Positions 1-5,292 of a stretch of DNA of 7,321 bases are shown here, piece by piece. The DNA is from an uncultured Jannaschia sp. Lineage in GTDB: Bacteria; Pseudomonadota; Alphaproteobacteria; Rhodobacterales; Rhodobacteraceae. Both the position numbers and the translations under genes were made by a program. A model generated the notes under the pieces. That model ran no database searches. It saw nothing but the letters and a program-made list of their open reading frames with translations, and had not been told where the DNA came from. Numbering within the stretch: the first letter of the stretch is position 1; each line of letters opens with the position of its first letter. The stretch is from NCBI GenBank assembly GCA_937916365.1, contig CALFSY010000047.1, forward strand, positions 1 through 7,321, given 5' to 3'.

Positions 1-1
1 C

Positions 2-172
2 GAAGACCAGCTGACAACAAATCGTAGCTTACGTCAGTGTCCGAATTTCGGGGGGGTAGCTCATACTATGATGTGCAGTGCCACTATATTTGTGTGCAGT
101 TCCAGAAAGCAACCGCGCAACGGCACCTGCATGAAATGCAACACGTGCGGCGCGACCAGCGGGTGTAGTTAA
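2..172 (+). CDS. nrdJ: C-terminal tail of vitamin B12-dependent (class II) ribonucleotide reductase, partial, upstream part abnormal
   Basis: Reading from base 2, the frame stays open to the TAA at 170-172. Its last residues, RNGTCMKCNTCGATSGCS (116-169), match the cysteine-rich zinc-ribbon-like end of NrdJ. That tail carries the cysteines that re-reduce the active site of the enzyme, which makes deoxyribonucleotides using adenosylcobalamin. The gene enters from the left edge, so no start is visible. The 38 codons before residue R (116) do not look like NrdJ: the expected GYTG, CxxC and NFTxVRNGTC pattern is missing, and only PRNGTC remains where VRNGTC is usual. Both other plus frames contain stops before the 7-G run at 50-56 (12-14 and 25-27), so one simple frameshift does not restore the family pattern. 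It could be an interrupted gene, a divergent linker or a contig-end artefact. The tail identity is fairly sure; that of bases 2-115 is not. Confidence 0.6.
   Translation, partial: EDQLTTNRSLRQCPNFGGVAHTMMCSATIFVCSSRKQPRNGTCMKCNTCGATSGCS
38..63. mobile_element. Possible insertion-sequence terminal inverted repeat
   Basis: This 26-base stretch starts TGTCCGAATTTCGG, continues with a 7-G run and ends TAGCTCA. On the minus strand it begins TGAGCTACCCCCCC and ends GGACA. The TGA...TCA terminus with a run of C followed by a short AT-rich block resembles, from memory, ends of IS3-family elements. It lies just before the point where the nrdJ reading frame stops looking like NrdJ. No transposase and no matching second end is visible in the window, so this remains a hypothesis. 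Confidence 0.25.
72..104. repeat. Short imperfect direct repeat, 21-base period
   Basis: TGTGCAGTGCCA at 72-83 recurs as TGTGCAGTTCCA at 93-104, with one mismatch. The offset of 21 bases keeps the reading frame. It sits in the abnormal stretch upstream of the recognisable nrdJ tail. It may be a small tandem duplication or chance. Confidence 0.4.
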
Positions 173-180
173 ATGAAATC

Positions 181-207
181 AGGCGCGCCACCCATACCGG
201 TGCGCCT
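181..207 (+). terminator. Hairpin just downstream of the nrdJ stop, weak terminator
   Basis: AGGCGCGCC (181-189) pairs with GGTGCGCCT (199-207) through nine pairs, including one G-U, around a 9-base loop. It starts 9 bases after the nrdJ stop, as expected for a 3'-end hairpin. The following bases (GTTATCCC) are not a real U-tract, so it may protect the 3' end or terminate only partly. Confidence 0.5.
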
Positions 208-243
208 GTTATCCCGTGGATGGCATGGCCTACCCCGGGCGCG

Positions 244-292
244 GATCGGGCCGCAGGCAAAAACCTTGGGCAGTGAATATCAGAGCCCGATC
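244..292 (+). other. Long-loop hairpin in the modA leader
   Basis: GATCGGGC (244-251) pairs perfectly with GCCCGATC (285-292), enclosing 33 bases. The enclosed segment can form a small AGG/CCT hairpin (255-257 with 264-266). The 5' arm has an alternative partner: GCGG (241-244) can pair with CCGC (251-254). The structure sits 13 bases before the intrinsic terminator, an arrangement seen in attenuators and in small RNAs. I do not recognise a known RNA family here. Confidence 0.4.
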
Positions 293-305
293 AGCAAAAC
301 TTTAC

Positions 306-333
306 GGGGGGTCTTAACCCCCCTTTTTCTTTT
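306..333 (+). terminator. Strong intrinsic (Rho-independent) terminator
   Basis: GGGGGGT (306-312) pairs with ACCCCCC (317-323) through seven pairs around a CTTA loop, followed directly by TTTTTCTTTT. This is a textbook terminator for plus-strand transcription. It lies 134 bases after the nrdJ stop and about 70 bases before modA. It therefore ends read-through from nrdJ, ends a small leader RNA, or controls entry into modABC. The minus-strand side has no comparable U-tract. Confidence 0.85.
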
Positions 334-338
334 GCGTA

Positions 339-347
339 TGCTATGAT
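339..347 (+). promoter_or_regulatory. Possible extended -10 promoter of modABC
   Basis: TGCTATGAT fits the extended -10 pattern TGnTATAAT with one mismatch in the hexamer. It follows directly after the terminator U-tract and would place transcription start near 354, about 50 bases before the modA start. No -35 hexamer is present at the right spacing; that position falls in the C-run of the terminator. If real, the operon has its own promoter and the terminator simply insulates it from nrdJ. Confidence 0.35.
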
Positions 348-405
348 TTTGGGTCCACACAGGCGCACAGGGGTTTGTGCCGCCGCTACATGGGGCAAGG
401 GGGGC

Positions 406-1197
406 ATGTCTATGGAAACGACGATGCGCCGATATGTAAAACTTTTTGTTATAGCTGTCTTTGCGGCCTGTTTGTGTGCGCGGGGCGGGCGTGCCGCCGA
501 CCTTACTGTGTTTGCCGCCGCCAGTTTGCAAAACGCCATGGTTGCCATTGCCGATGTGTGGAATGCGGAAACGGGTGGCACCTTAACCCTGTCTTTTGCG
601 GGCAGTTCAGCATTGGCACGACAGGTGCGTGCCGGCGCGCCGGCGGATTTGGTAATTTTGGCCAATACGCCTTGGATGGATACATTGGAATCCGCAGGCG
701 ACATTGTGCCTGCTACGCGCAATGATTTGTTGACCAACCGATTGGTGGTGATTGCCCCGCACGGTGCGGAGGCCTCGCTTGACCCATACAACGGCGCGGC
801 ATTTGAGGCGCGGTTGGGGCAGGGGCGTTTGGCGCTGGCCCTGGTTGATGCAGTGCCTGCAGGGATTTATGCGAAATCAGCCTTGGAACAGCTTGGCCTT
901 TGGCCCCGTGTGATGGACCGTGTTGTGCAAACAGACAACGTGCGTGTGGCCTTGGCGCTGGTGGCCGCCCGCGCCGCCACGATGGGCATTGTGTATGCCA
1001 CCGATGCCAGGGCCAATAATCGCGTCACAATCATCGCCAACATTCCGCCGGACACGCACGCGCCCATTTTATATCCGATCGCCGCCACCCGTATGGGGAA
1101 CGCGCAGGCGGCGCGTGCATTTCTGAATTTTCTGCAAGGTCCGCAGGCACAGGCGATTTTCACCGACCATGGGTTCGGTCTTGCCCATACACATTGA
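406..1197 (+). CDS. modA: Molybdate ABC transporter, periplasmic substrate-binding protein
   Basis: ModA captures molybdate (and tungstate) in the periplasm and delivers it to ModB/ModC. The ATG at 406 gives 263 residues, the usual family size. AAGG (397-400) lies 5 bases ahead; ATG 412 and ATG 424 are alternatives, while ATG 343 would add 21 residues in front of the signal peptide. Basic residues MRRY (7-10) and a hydrophobic core end in GRA-ADL, so cleavage is likely near residue 30. Family motifs follow: DLTVFAAASL (32-41), FAGSSALARQ (64-73), GAPADLVILA (77-86), VPAGIYAK (150-157), DNVRVALALV (177-186) and GIVYATDA (194-201). By analogy with E. coli ModA, likely anion contacts are S40, S67/S68, A152, V179 and Y197. 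The usual GDPxHVPAG stretch reads ALVDAVPAG here. modB starts 25 bases after the stop. Confidence 0.93.
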   Translation: MSMETTMRRYVKLFVIAVFAACLCARGGRAADLTVFAAASLQNAMVAIADVWNAETGGTLTLSFAGSSALARQVRAGAPADLVILANTPWMDTLESAGDIVPATRNDLLTNRLVVIAPHGAEASLDPYNGAAFEARLGQGRLALALVDAVPAGIYAKSALEQLGLWPRVMDRVVQTDNVRVALALVAARAATMGIVYATDARANNRVTIIANIPPDTHAPILYPIAATRMGNAQAARAFLNFLQGPQAQAIFTDHGFGLAHTH

Positions 1198-1222
1198 TGG
1201 CACATTAGGCTAGGCAACCCAT

Positions 1223-1915
1223 ATGATATTAGGGCCAGAAGAATGGGTGATATTGGCATTGTCGCTACGGGTGGGGGGCGTGGCGACGTTGATCAGTTTA
1301 CCTTTCGGCATTTTCGTGGCCTATGCCTTGGCACGCTGGCGGTTTCCTGGGCGTGCTTTTGTAAATGGAATCGTGCATTTACCATTGGTTTTGCCGCCGG
1401 TGGTGACGGGATATTTACTGTTGCTGGCCTTGGGGCCACGCGGGCCTGTGGGCCGTATGCTAGAGGATGCAATCGGCCTAACGCTGGCCTTTCGGTGGAC
1501 AGGCGCGGCATTGGCTGCGGCGGTCATGGGTTTTCCCTTGATGGTGCGCGCGATCCGGTTGTCGATTGATGCCGTTGATCCACGCCTGGAACAGGCCGCG
1601 GCAAGCCTAGGCGCCCCCCCGATTTGGGTATTTATCACTGTGACCTTGCCTTTGATCCTTCCCGGTATTTTGGCAGGTGGGGTTTTGGCCTTTGCCAAGG
1701 CATTGGGTGAATTTGGGGCAACGATTACGTTCGTCTCTAACATCCCGGGGGAAACGCGCACGCTGCCCCTTGCGATCTATACCTTTCTACAGGTGCCTGG
1801 GGCAGAGGCTGCTGCGCTGCGGTTGGTTATCATATCGGTGATCGTGTCCATGGGCGCGCTTTTAATCGCGGAATGGATGGTGGCCCGCGCGGCGCGGCGG
1901 GTGGCGGGGCAATGA
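1223..1915 (+). CDS. modB: Molybdate ABC transporter, inner-membrane permease
   Basis: ModB forms the homodimeric membrane channel through which molybdate released by ModA enters the cytoplasm, powered by ModC. The 230-residue protein is strongly hydrophobic, with about five to six membrane segments: roughly residues 9-37, 46-70, 86-112, 134-160 and 195-220. It carries the family's LPLVLPPVVTGYLLL segment (53-67). The EAA loop that docks on the ATPase is E123-QAAASLGA with a following TLPLILPG (141-148). The start ATG at 1223 has only a weak AGG (1212-1214) 8 bases upstream. The gene lies 25 bases after modA, and its TGA overlaps the modC start as ATGA (1912-1915), which suggests translational coupling. 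A 7-C run at 1614-1620 lies within the EAA-loop coding sequence and is intact in frame. Confidence 0.94.
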   Translation: MILGPEEWVILALSLRVGGVATLISLPFGIFVAYALARWRFPGRAFVNGIVHLPLVLPPVVTGYLLLLALGPRGPVGRMLEDAIGLTLAFRWTGAALAAAVMGFPLMVRAIRLSIDAVDPRLEQAAASLGAPPIWVFITVTLPLILPGILAGGVLAFAKALGEFGATITFVSNIPGETRTLPLAIYTFLQVPGAEAAALRLVIISVIVSMGALLIAEWMVARAARRVAGQ

Positions 1916-3012
1916 ATTTGCATGTCATCCTAAAACATCGCTATGACGATGGTTTCACCCTCGACATTACATTTGAAACATCGGGGGGGGTGACCGCAAT
2001 TTTGGGGCGCTCTGGCGCGGGGAAGACCACAGTAGTGAAATCCATCGCTGGTGTGTTTCGGCCCCAAACCGCGCGCATCGTGGCCGATGACGTTATGTTA
2101 ACCGATACCGCGCGCCGCATCTGGGTGCCGCCGCATCGGCGGCGGGTGGGATATGTGTTTCAAGATACGCGGTTGTTTCCGCATCTTGATGTGCGCGGCA
2201 ATCTGCTTTACGGGGCGCGATTTGTCGGGGCGGGGCGCGCGGATTTGGGGGATATGGCCGATATGTTGGGCCTGGGCCCACTGTTAGCGCGCCGTATAAG
2301 CGGCTTATCGGGTGGTGAAACGCAGCGCGTGGCGATTGGTCGTGCGCTTCTGTCGCGGCCTCGGCTTTTGCTGATGGATGAACCTTTGGCCGCACTTGAT
2401 GACGCGCGCAAGGCTGATATTTTGCCATATATCGAACGTTTGCGCGATGCGGTGCGTGTGCCAATCATTTACGTATCGCATCAGGTGTCGGAAATTGCGC
2501 GGTTGGCGCATCATGTTGTTGCGCTGGACCAGGGGCACGTGGCCCGCGCCGGACCGGTGGCAGAGGTGTTGGCAGACCCCCGCGCGATAACCGCCACGGG
2601 CGCGCGTGGGGCCGGTGCGCTGATTTCCGGGTATGTGCGCGCCCACCATACCGATGGGTTAAGCGCGGTTGCTGTGGCCGGCGAAACGTTGTTTTTGCCG
2701 CGCGGGCCATGGCCCGTGGGGGCACATGTGCGCGTGCGGGTTGAAGCGCACGACGTTATCTTGGCGCACACACGGCCCGAAGGTATATCAGCGCTAAACA
2801 TCCTGTCCACGCAGGTCATGGATGTGACCGATGGCACGGGGCCCGGCGTCCTGGTGCGGTTGCGCGTAGGGAAAGAGGTGATTTTGGCGCGCATCACCCG
2901 TCGATCCGCCCGCGCCATGGACCTGCACCCTGGTATGGTGGTGCACGCGATTCTAAAATCTGTCGCCATCGCAGCGGGGGATGTCGGAGTGCAAACCGTG
3001 CCTGACGATTAA
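1912..3012 (+). CDS. modC: Molybdate ABC transporter, ATP-binding protein with TOBE/Mop domain
   Basis: ModC is the cytoplasmic ATPase that drives molybdate import through ModB. The 366 residues from ATG 1912 include Walker A GRSGAGKTT (32-40), Q-loop Q84 in YVFQD, signature LSGGE (132-136), Walker B LLLMDEP (152-158), D-loop ALD (161-163) and switch histidine H190 in YVSHQ. The C-terminal third, about residues 290-360 (ISALNILSTQV to HAILKSVAI), has the TOBE/Mop oxyanion-binding pattern typical of ModC, which can bind molybdate and inhibit transport. The frame is open back to 1873, but 1912 removes a non-conserved 13-residue extension and gives the ATGA coupling with modB. The GGCGGGGC sequence just before the start is a loose ribosome site. 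An 8-G run (1983-1990) crosses codons just before Walker A. Confidence 0.95.
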   Translation: MNLHVILKHRYDDGFTLDITFETSGGVTAILGRSGAGKTTVVKSIAGVFRPQTARIVADDVMLTDTARRIWVPPHRRRVGYVFQDTRLFPHLDVRGNLLYGARFVGAGRADLGDMADMLGLGPLLARRISGLSGGETQRVAIGRALLSRPRLLLMDEPLAALDDARKADILPYIERLRDAVRVPIIYVSHQVSEIARLAHHVVALDQGHVARAGPVAEVLADPRAITATGARGAGALISGYVRAHHTDGLSAVAVAGETLFLPRGPWPVGAHVRVRVEAHDVILAHTRPEGISALNILSTQVMDVTDGTGPGVLVRLRVGKEVILARITRRSARAMDLHPGMVVHAILKSVAIAAGDVGVQTVPDD

Positions 3013-3017
3013 GGTAG

Positions 3018-3045
3018 CCCTGCAACGCCATCGGATGGGCCAGGG
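3018..3045. other. Branched inverted repeat between convergent modC and DUF5665-like gene
   Basis: CCCTG (3018-3022) pairs with CAGGG (3041-3045), and inside it CCAT (3028-3031) pairs with ATGG (3035-3038) around CGG. It starts 6 bases after the modC stop in an 84-base convergent spacer. Neither side has a U-tract, so it is at most a weak bidirectional 3'-end structure. A second inverted repeat, TTAGGA/TCCTAA (3069-3074 and 3095-3100), overlaps the stop of the opposite gene. Confidence 0.35.
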
Positions 3046-3096
3046 TGCGCACAAAACCCGTGTTGGATTTAGGAACGGCGTTTTTGCATTTTGCTC

Positions 3097-3390
3097 CTAA
3101 TCTGTTTCTTCGCCCGCTCGTGTGTCAATCTCTGCGGCGATTTGGGTGGCCCATTCGCCGATGATGGGGATGAATTCGATCTGGCTTAACCCCCATACAA
3201 TCAATGATAACAACACTGTTGCCCCAATCACCGTGCCCAATCCCACGGCCATGCCGGTGACAAAACGAAATAGGATAATTTTGGGGATGGATTGATACAG
3301 AACTACCATCTGATGCTGTCGTAGGTGTGCCAATTCTTGGTGTAGGGCGCGCACCTCATCCCCTAGGGTTTGTTTTTCGTTTGCAGACAT
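3097..3390 (-). CDS. Small DUF5665-like membrane protein, function unknown
   Basis: This 97-residue protein has no known function. A polar, heptad-like N-terminus (residues 9-27, LGDEVRALHQELAHLRQHQ) suggests a short coiled coil. A glycine-rich hydrophobic stretch follows (about 43-68, containing GMAVGLGTVIGATVLLSLIVWGL) that is long enough for one membrane helix. FIPIIGEWATQI (73-84) then resembles a second re-entrant or amphipathic segment, and the tail is acidic. This layout matches my memory of the DUF5665 family. The start at 3390 is chosen because AAGAGGG (3397-3403) lies 6 bases upstream; an upstream extension to 3441 has no such signal. It is the last gene of the minus-strand cluster, 66 bases after trmL. 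Confidence 0.75.
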   Translation of the reverse strand: MSANEKQTLGDEVRALHQELAHLRQHQMVVLYQSIPKIILFRFVTGMAVGLGTVIGATVLLSLIVWGLSQIEFIPIIGEWATQIAAEIDTRAGEETD

Positions 3391-3396
3391 GCGTGA

Positions 3397-3403
3397 CCCT
3401 CTT
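3397..3403 (-). promoter_or_regulatory. Ribosome binding site deciding the DUF5665-like start
   Basis: On the minus strand AAGAGGG stands 6 bases before ATG 3390. It selects this methionine over the longer frame that begins at 3441. Confidence 0.7.
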
Positions 3404-3456
3404 AAAGATTTTGATGGTGATTGTTGTCTTACCCATGGCATAGTAAGGTCTGTGCG

Positions 3457-3936
3457 TTACGACAAAAACCTTGCCATGGCCTGATACACCACGGCGGCTA
3501 CCGCATTGGATAGGTTAAGCGATCGGATATATGGGCCACGCATAGGCAGGCAAAACACGCGATCCTTTTGCCCGGCAAGAATTGAGGGCGGCAATCCTTG
3601 GGATTCATTTCCAAAAATAAGATAGGCATCCGCAGGATACTCCGGCGCATAAACCGTCGCCATGCCATAGTCTTCCAAGAAAAACATCTGGTTATGTTGT
3701 GGGGCGCGGGCGGCGACAAAACTTTGCCAATCGGCATATTCGCTTAGCCGGACATGGTGCCAATAATCCAGCCCCGCCCGCCGCACAGATTTTTCAGAAA
3801 TATCAAAGCCATAAGGTTTTATAAGAATCAGTTCCAGGTTCAGCGCCACACACGTGCGCCCGATTGTGCCGGTATTGCCGGGGATTTCCGGATGCACCAA
3901 AACAATTTTCATATCGCCCTGCGGGCGGTCAGACAT
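3457..3936 (-). CDS. trmL: tRNA (cytidine/uridine-34 2'-O)-methyltransferase TrmL, SPOUT family
   Basis: TrmL uses S-adenosylmethionine to methylate the ribose 2'-OH of wobble base 34 in leucine tRNAs, which tunes codon reading in the cytoplasm. The 159 residues are typical of the family. Its three signatures are present: PEIPGNTGTIGRTC (16-29), LIFGNESQGLP (106-116) and RSLNLSNAVAAVVY (138-151). The latter two form the SPOUT trefoil-knot cofactor pocket, and R27 matches the conserved arginine of motif 1. ATG 3936 is preceded by GAGGGGCGGCCAA and overlaps the upstream gene's stop by 8 bases. ATG 3912 (MKIVLVHPE), with its own AGGG, is an equally possible start giving 151 residues; the frame from 4014 adds an unconserved extension. 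The overlap suggests coupling with the kinase-like gene. Confidence 0.92.
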   Translation of the reverse strand: MSDRPQGDMKIVLVHPEIPGNTGTIGRTCVALNLELILIKPYGFDISEKSVRRAGLDYWHHVRLSEYADWQSFVAARAPQHNQMFFLEDYGMATVYAPEYPADAYLIFGNESQGLPPSILAGQKDRVFCLPMRGPYIRSLNLSNAVAAVVYQAMARFLS

Positions 3937-4780
3937 TTGGCCGCCCCTCAAGGCGCAGAATACGGCGCGTTGCCGTCCAGATTGGCGATAGGCGTGGGGG
4001 GGCAGACAATTCATTTAACACGGCGGTGCGCATTGCCCCCCTTAGCCGCGTATCGGCAAACTCATGCGCCCAGGCCATGATCGCGCGGGTATTCTGCGGA
4101 CGCAGACGTATTGCACTGCCGACCAGGCCAATAATGGTGCCAGCGGGCGAATACCATTCATCTTGAATGGCGCGAATACGCTCAGGCACCATCGGCCCAA
4201 CCAAACGGATCAGCCAGCTTTCCGAAAACCGCAGTAAAAGATCCCCCATCTCCCGGCGAGTATATCCGATCAACGGAGGAAATGTGTCGAAAAAAATCGG
4301 TCCGTTTTCATCCAACGCGAAATTGCGGATGGACGGGTGATACCCAATGCGACCGGGATGCTGCGCAACAGCGGCCCAAAAGGCCGCTATGGTGTTGGCC
4401 ACTTGGTCCAGCAGGGCAACCGCGGTTTCAATATCGGCGGTTTCAAGTTGCGGGCGCAAAAGGTGTTGTTGGGGTAGGGCGGTTTGCACAATGACGGGTT
4501 GTGCATAATCCGTGTGGTGAAGGATCAGGAACTGTGTGTCCGGCAAACGCACGCCCGCCTGCGTAAGGCAAGACACATAAGTGTCATGGCGGCGCGCAAG
4601 GCGATCTAAAAATTCCATATCACGCCCGCCGCGATAGGTTTTAATCACACAATCGCGCAAGGGTCCCTGGGCGGGGCGAAAGGGGGCACAGAAATATCCC
4701 AATCGGCTGACCGGTTCGCTGCGTTTACCCAACGCCTCGCGCACAGCGCGCGTTGTATCGTCTATATTTCTATGTCCCAT
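3929..4780 (-). CDS. Uncharacterised protein with kinase-fold-like motifs
   Basis: I do not recognise a characterised function. The 283-residue protein looks cytosolic, with no signal peptide or membrane helix. Several landmarks recall the protein-kinase/aminoglycoside-phosphotransferase fold: CVIKTY with K47 as a possible ATP-contacting lysine, E56 in DMEFLDRL as a possible helix-C partner, a hinge-like VIVQTAL (96-102), and IGYHPSIRNFAL...IFFDTFPPL (145-170). H148, N153 and D165 of that last stretch would correspond to the catalytic-loop His, Asn and DFG-type Asp. The usual catalytic Asp position is Ser150. It may be a DUF6206-type protein, though that number is from memory. The stop overlaps the trmL start by 8 bases, and the gene starts 21 bases after the DUF4864-type gene, so co-expression is likely. 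The nearest ribosome site, GAGGG, is rather far (about 12 bases) from ATG 4780. Confidence 0.7.
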   Translation of the reverse strand: MGHRNIDDTTRAVREALGKRSEPVSRLGYFCAPFRPAQGPLRDCVIKTYRGGRDMEFLDRLARRHDTYVSCLTQAGVRLPDTQFLILHHTDYAQPVIVQTALPQQHLLRPQLETADIETAVALLDQVANTIAAFWAAVAQHPGRIGYHPSIRNFALDENGPIFFDTFPPLIGYTRREMGDLLLRFSESWLIRLVGPMVPERIRAIQDEWYSPAGTIIGLVGSAIRLRPQNTRAIMAWAHEFADTRLRGAMRTAVLNELSAPPRLSPIWTATRRILRLEGRPNV

Positions 4781-4801
4781 TGGATTGCAGCACCCTCAGC
4801 A

Positions 4802-5224
4802 TCAGGCACCAATCATAGGTATTTCAAGGATCCGCACCGCATTGATCCGCCATCCTGTTTCGGTTTCAATCATTTGATAGCCTAAGATATGGGCGCGGCC
4901 TGTTTGATCCATCACCTCAACCCGCTGCACAATAATACTACCTAGCCCCTGTAGGTCGATAAATCTAACCTGGCTTGGGGTCCAAACCATTGGATAGCCT
5001 TGTTCGACCATGCGGCCAAAATTGTCGGGCGTGCGAAACGCATTTTGTATGTTCGGGCTGGCATAACGCCATGCGCCTTCAACATCCCTTTCGGCAAATG
5101 CATCCAGTTGGCGCGTGATCGTGGATTCAATATCGGGGTTTGGGGGGAACACGTTTTGTGCCTGGGCGGGGCCGAACAGGCCCATTGTAAAGCACAGACC
5201 AAGGATTAAAATAAACTGTCGCAT
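4802..5224 (-). CDS. DUF4864-type exported protein, function unknown
   Basis: This is a 140-residue protein of a family common in Rhodobacterales with no assigned function. MRQFILILGLCFTMGLFGPAQA is a clear signal peptide with cleavage after AQA (about residue 22), so the product is periplasmic or secreted. The mature part starts as a helix (IESTITRQLDAFAERDVEGAWRYASPNIQNAF) and continues with strands ending in GWRINAVRILEIP. That overall pattern recalls DUF4864 and NTF2/SnoaL-like alpha+beta folds; the latter comparison is an inference. ATG 5224 is chosen because GGAG lies 6 bases upstream and the signal peptide begins there; the frame extends to 5296 with a TTG. It lies 68 bases after lysK and 21 bases before the kinase-like gene. 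Confidence 0.83.
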   Translation of the reverse strand: MRQFILILGLCFTMGLFGPAQAQNVFPPNPDIESTITRQLDAFAERDVEGAWRYASPNIQNAFRTPDNFGRMVEQGYPMVWTPSQVRFIDLQGLGSIIVQRVEVMDQTGRAHILGYQMIETETGWRINAVRILEIPMIGA

Positions 5225-5292
5225 CCAACGCTCCGAAAAATGAAACTTTGTTAGGGTTGTAAGCCCGAAAAACGCCAGGTCAACATACATGG

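Larger units (their letters stand above)
173..405 (+). other. nrdJ-modA intergenic region / modA leader, no convincing gene
   Basis: No plausible coding sequence was found in this 233-base gap. It contains the weak hairpin behind nrdJ, the long-loop hairpin, the strong terminator and an extended -10-like element. The modA frame can be extended back to an ATG at 343, but that extension has no ribosome site and encodes unremarkable residues. I searched by eye for an inverted ATATA-type Mo-box bound by ModE/MopA-like regulators and found none. Confidence 0.6.

Noticed and set aside
208..305. tRNA, SRP RNA, B12 riboswitch or CRISPR in the modA leader
   Set aside because: No cloverleaf, no GGAAGGAAGCAG-type SRP core, no B12-box GCCACTG and no regularly spaced repeats were found.
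343..405. N-terminal extension of modA from ATG 343
   Set aside because: No ribosome site precedes it, it lies on the -10-like element right after the terminator, and it would put 21 unremarkable residues ahead of the signal peptide. ATG 406 or 412 fits better.
291..791. Long open frame on the minus strand opposite modA
   Set aside because: It lies opposite a well-supported gene, has no family motifs or ribosome site and crosses the intrinsic terminator.
343..1240. Similar MILGP starts at 343 and at the modB start (1223)
   Set aside because: Only about a dozen loosely matching bases are shared and the first is probably not translated, so I treat it as chance.
2511..2969. Minus-strand open frame opposite the modC TOBE domain
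   Set aside because: Its composition (rich in Arg, Thr, Pro, Ala) is typical of the antisense of a GC-rich gene, and modC motifs are clear on the plus strand.
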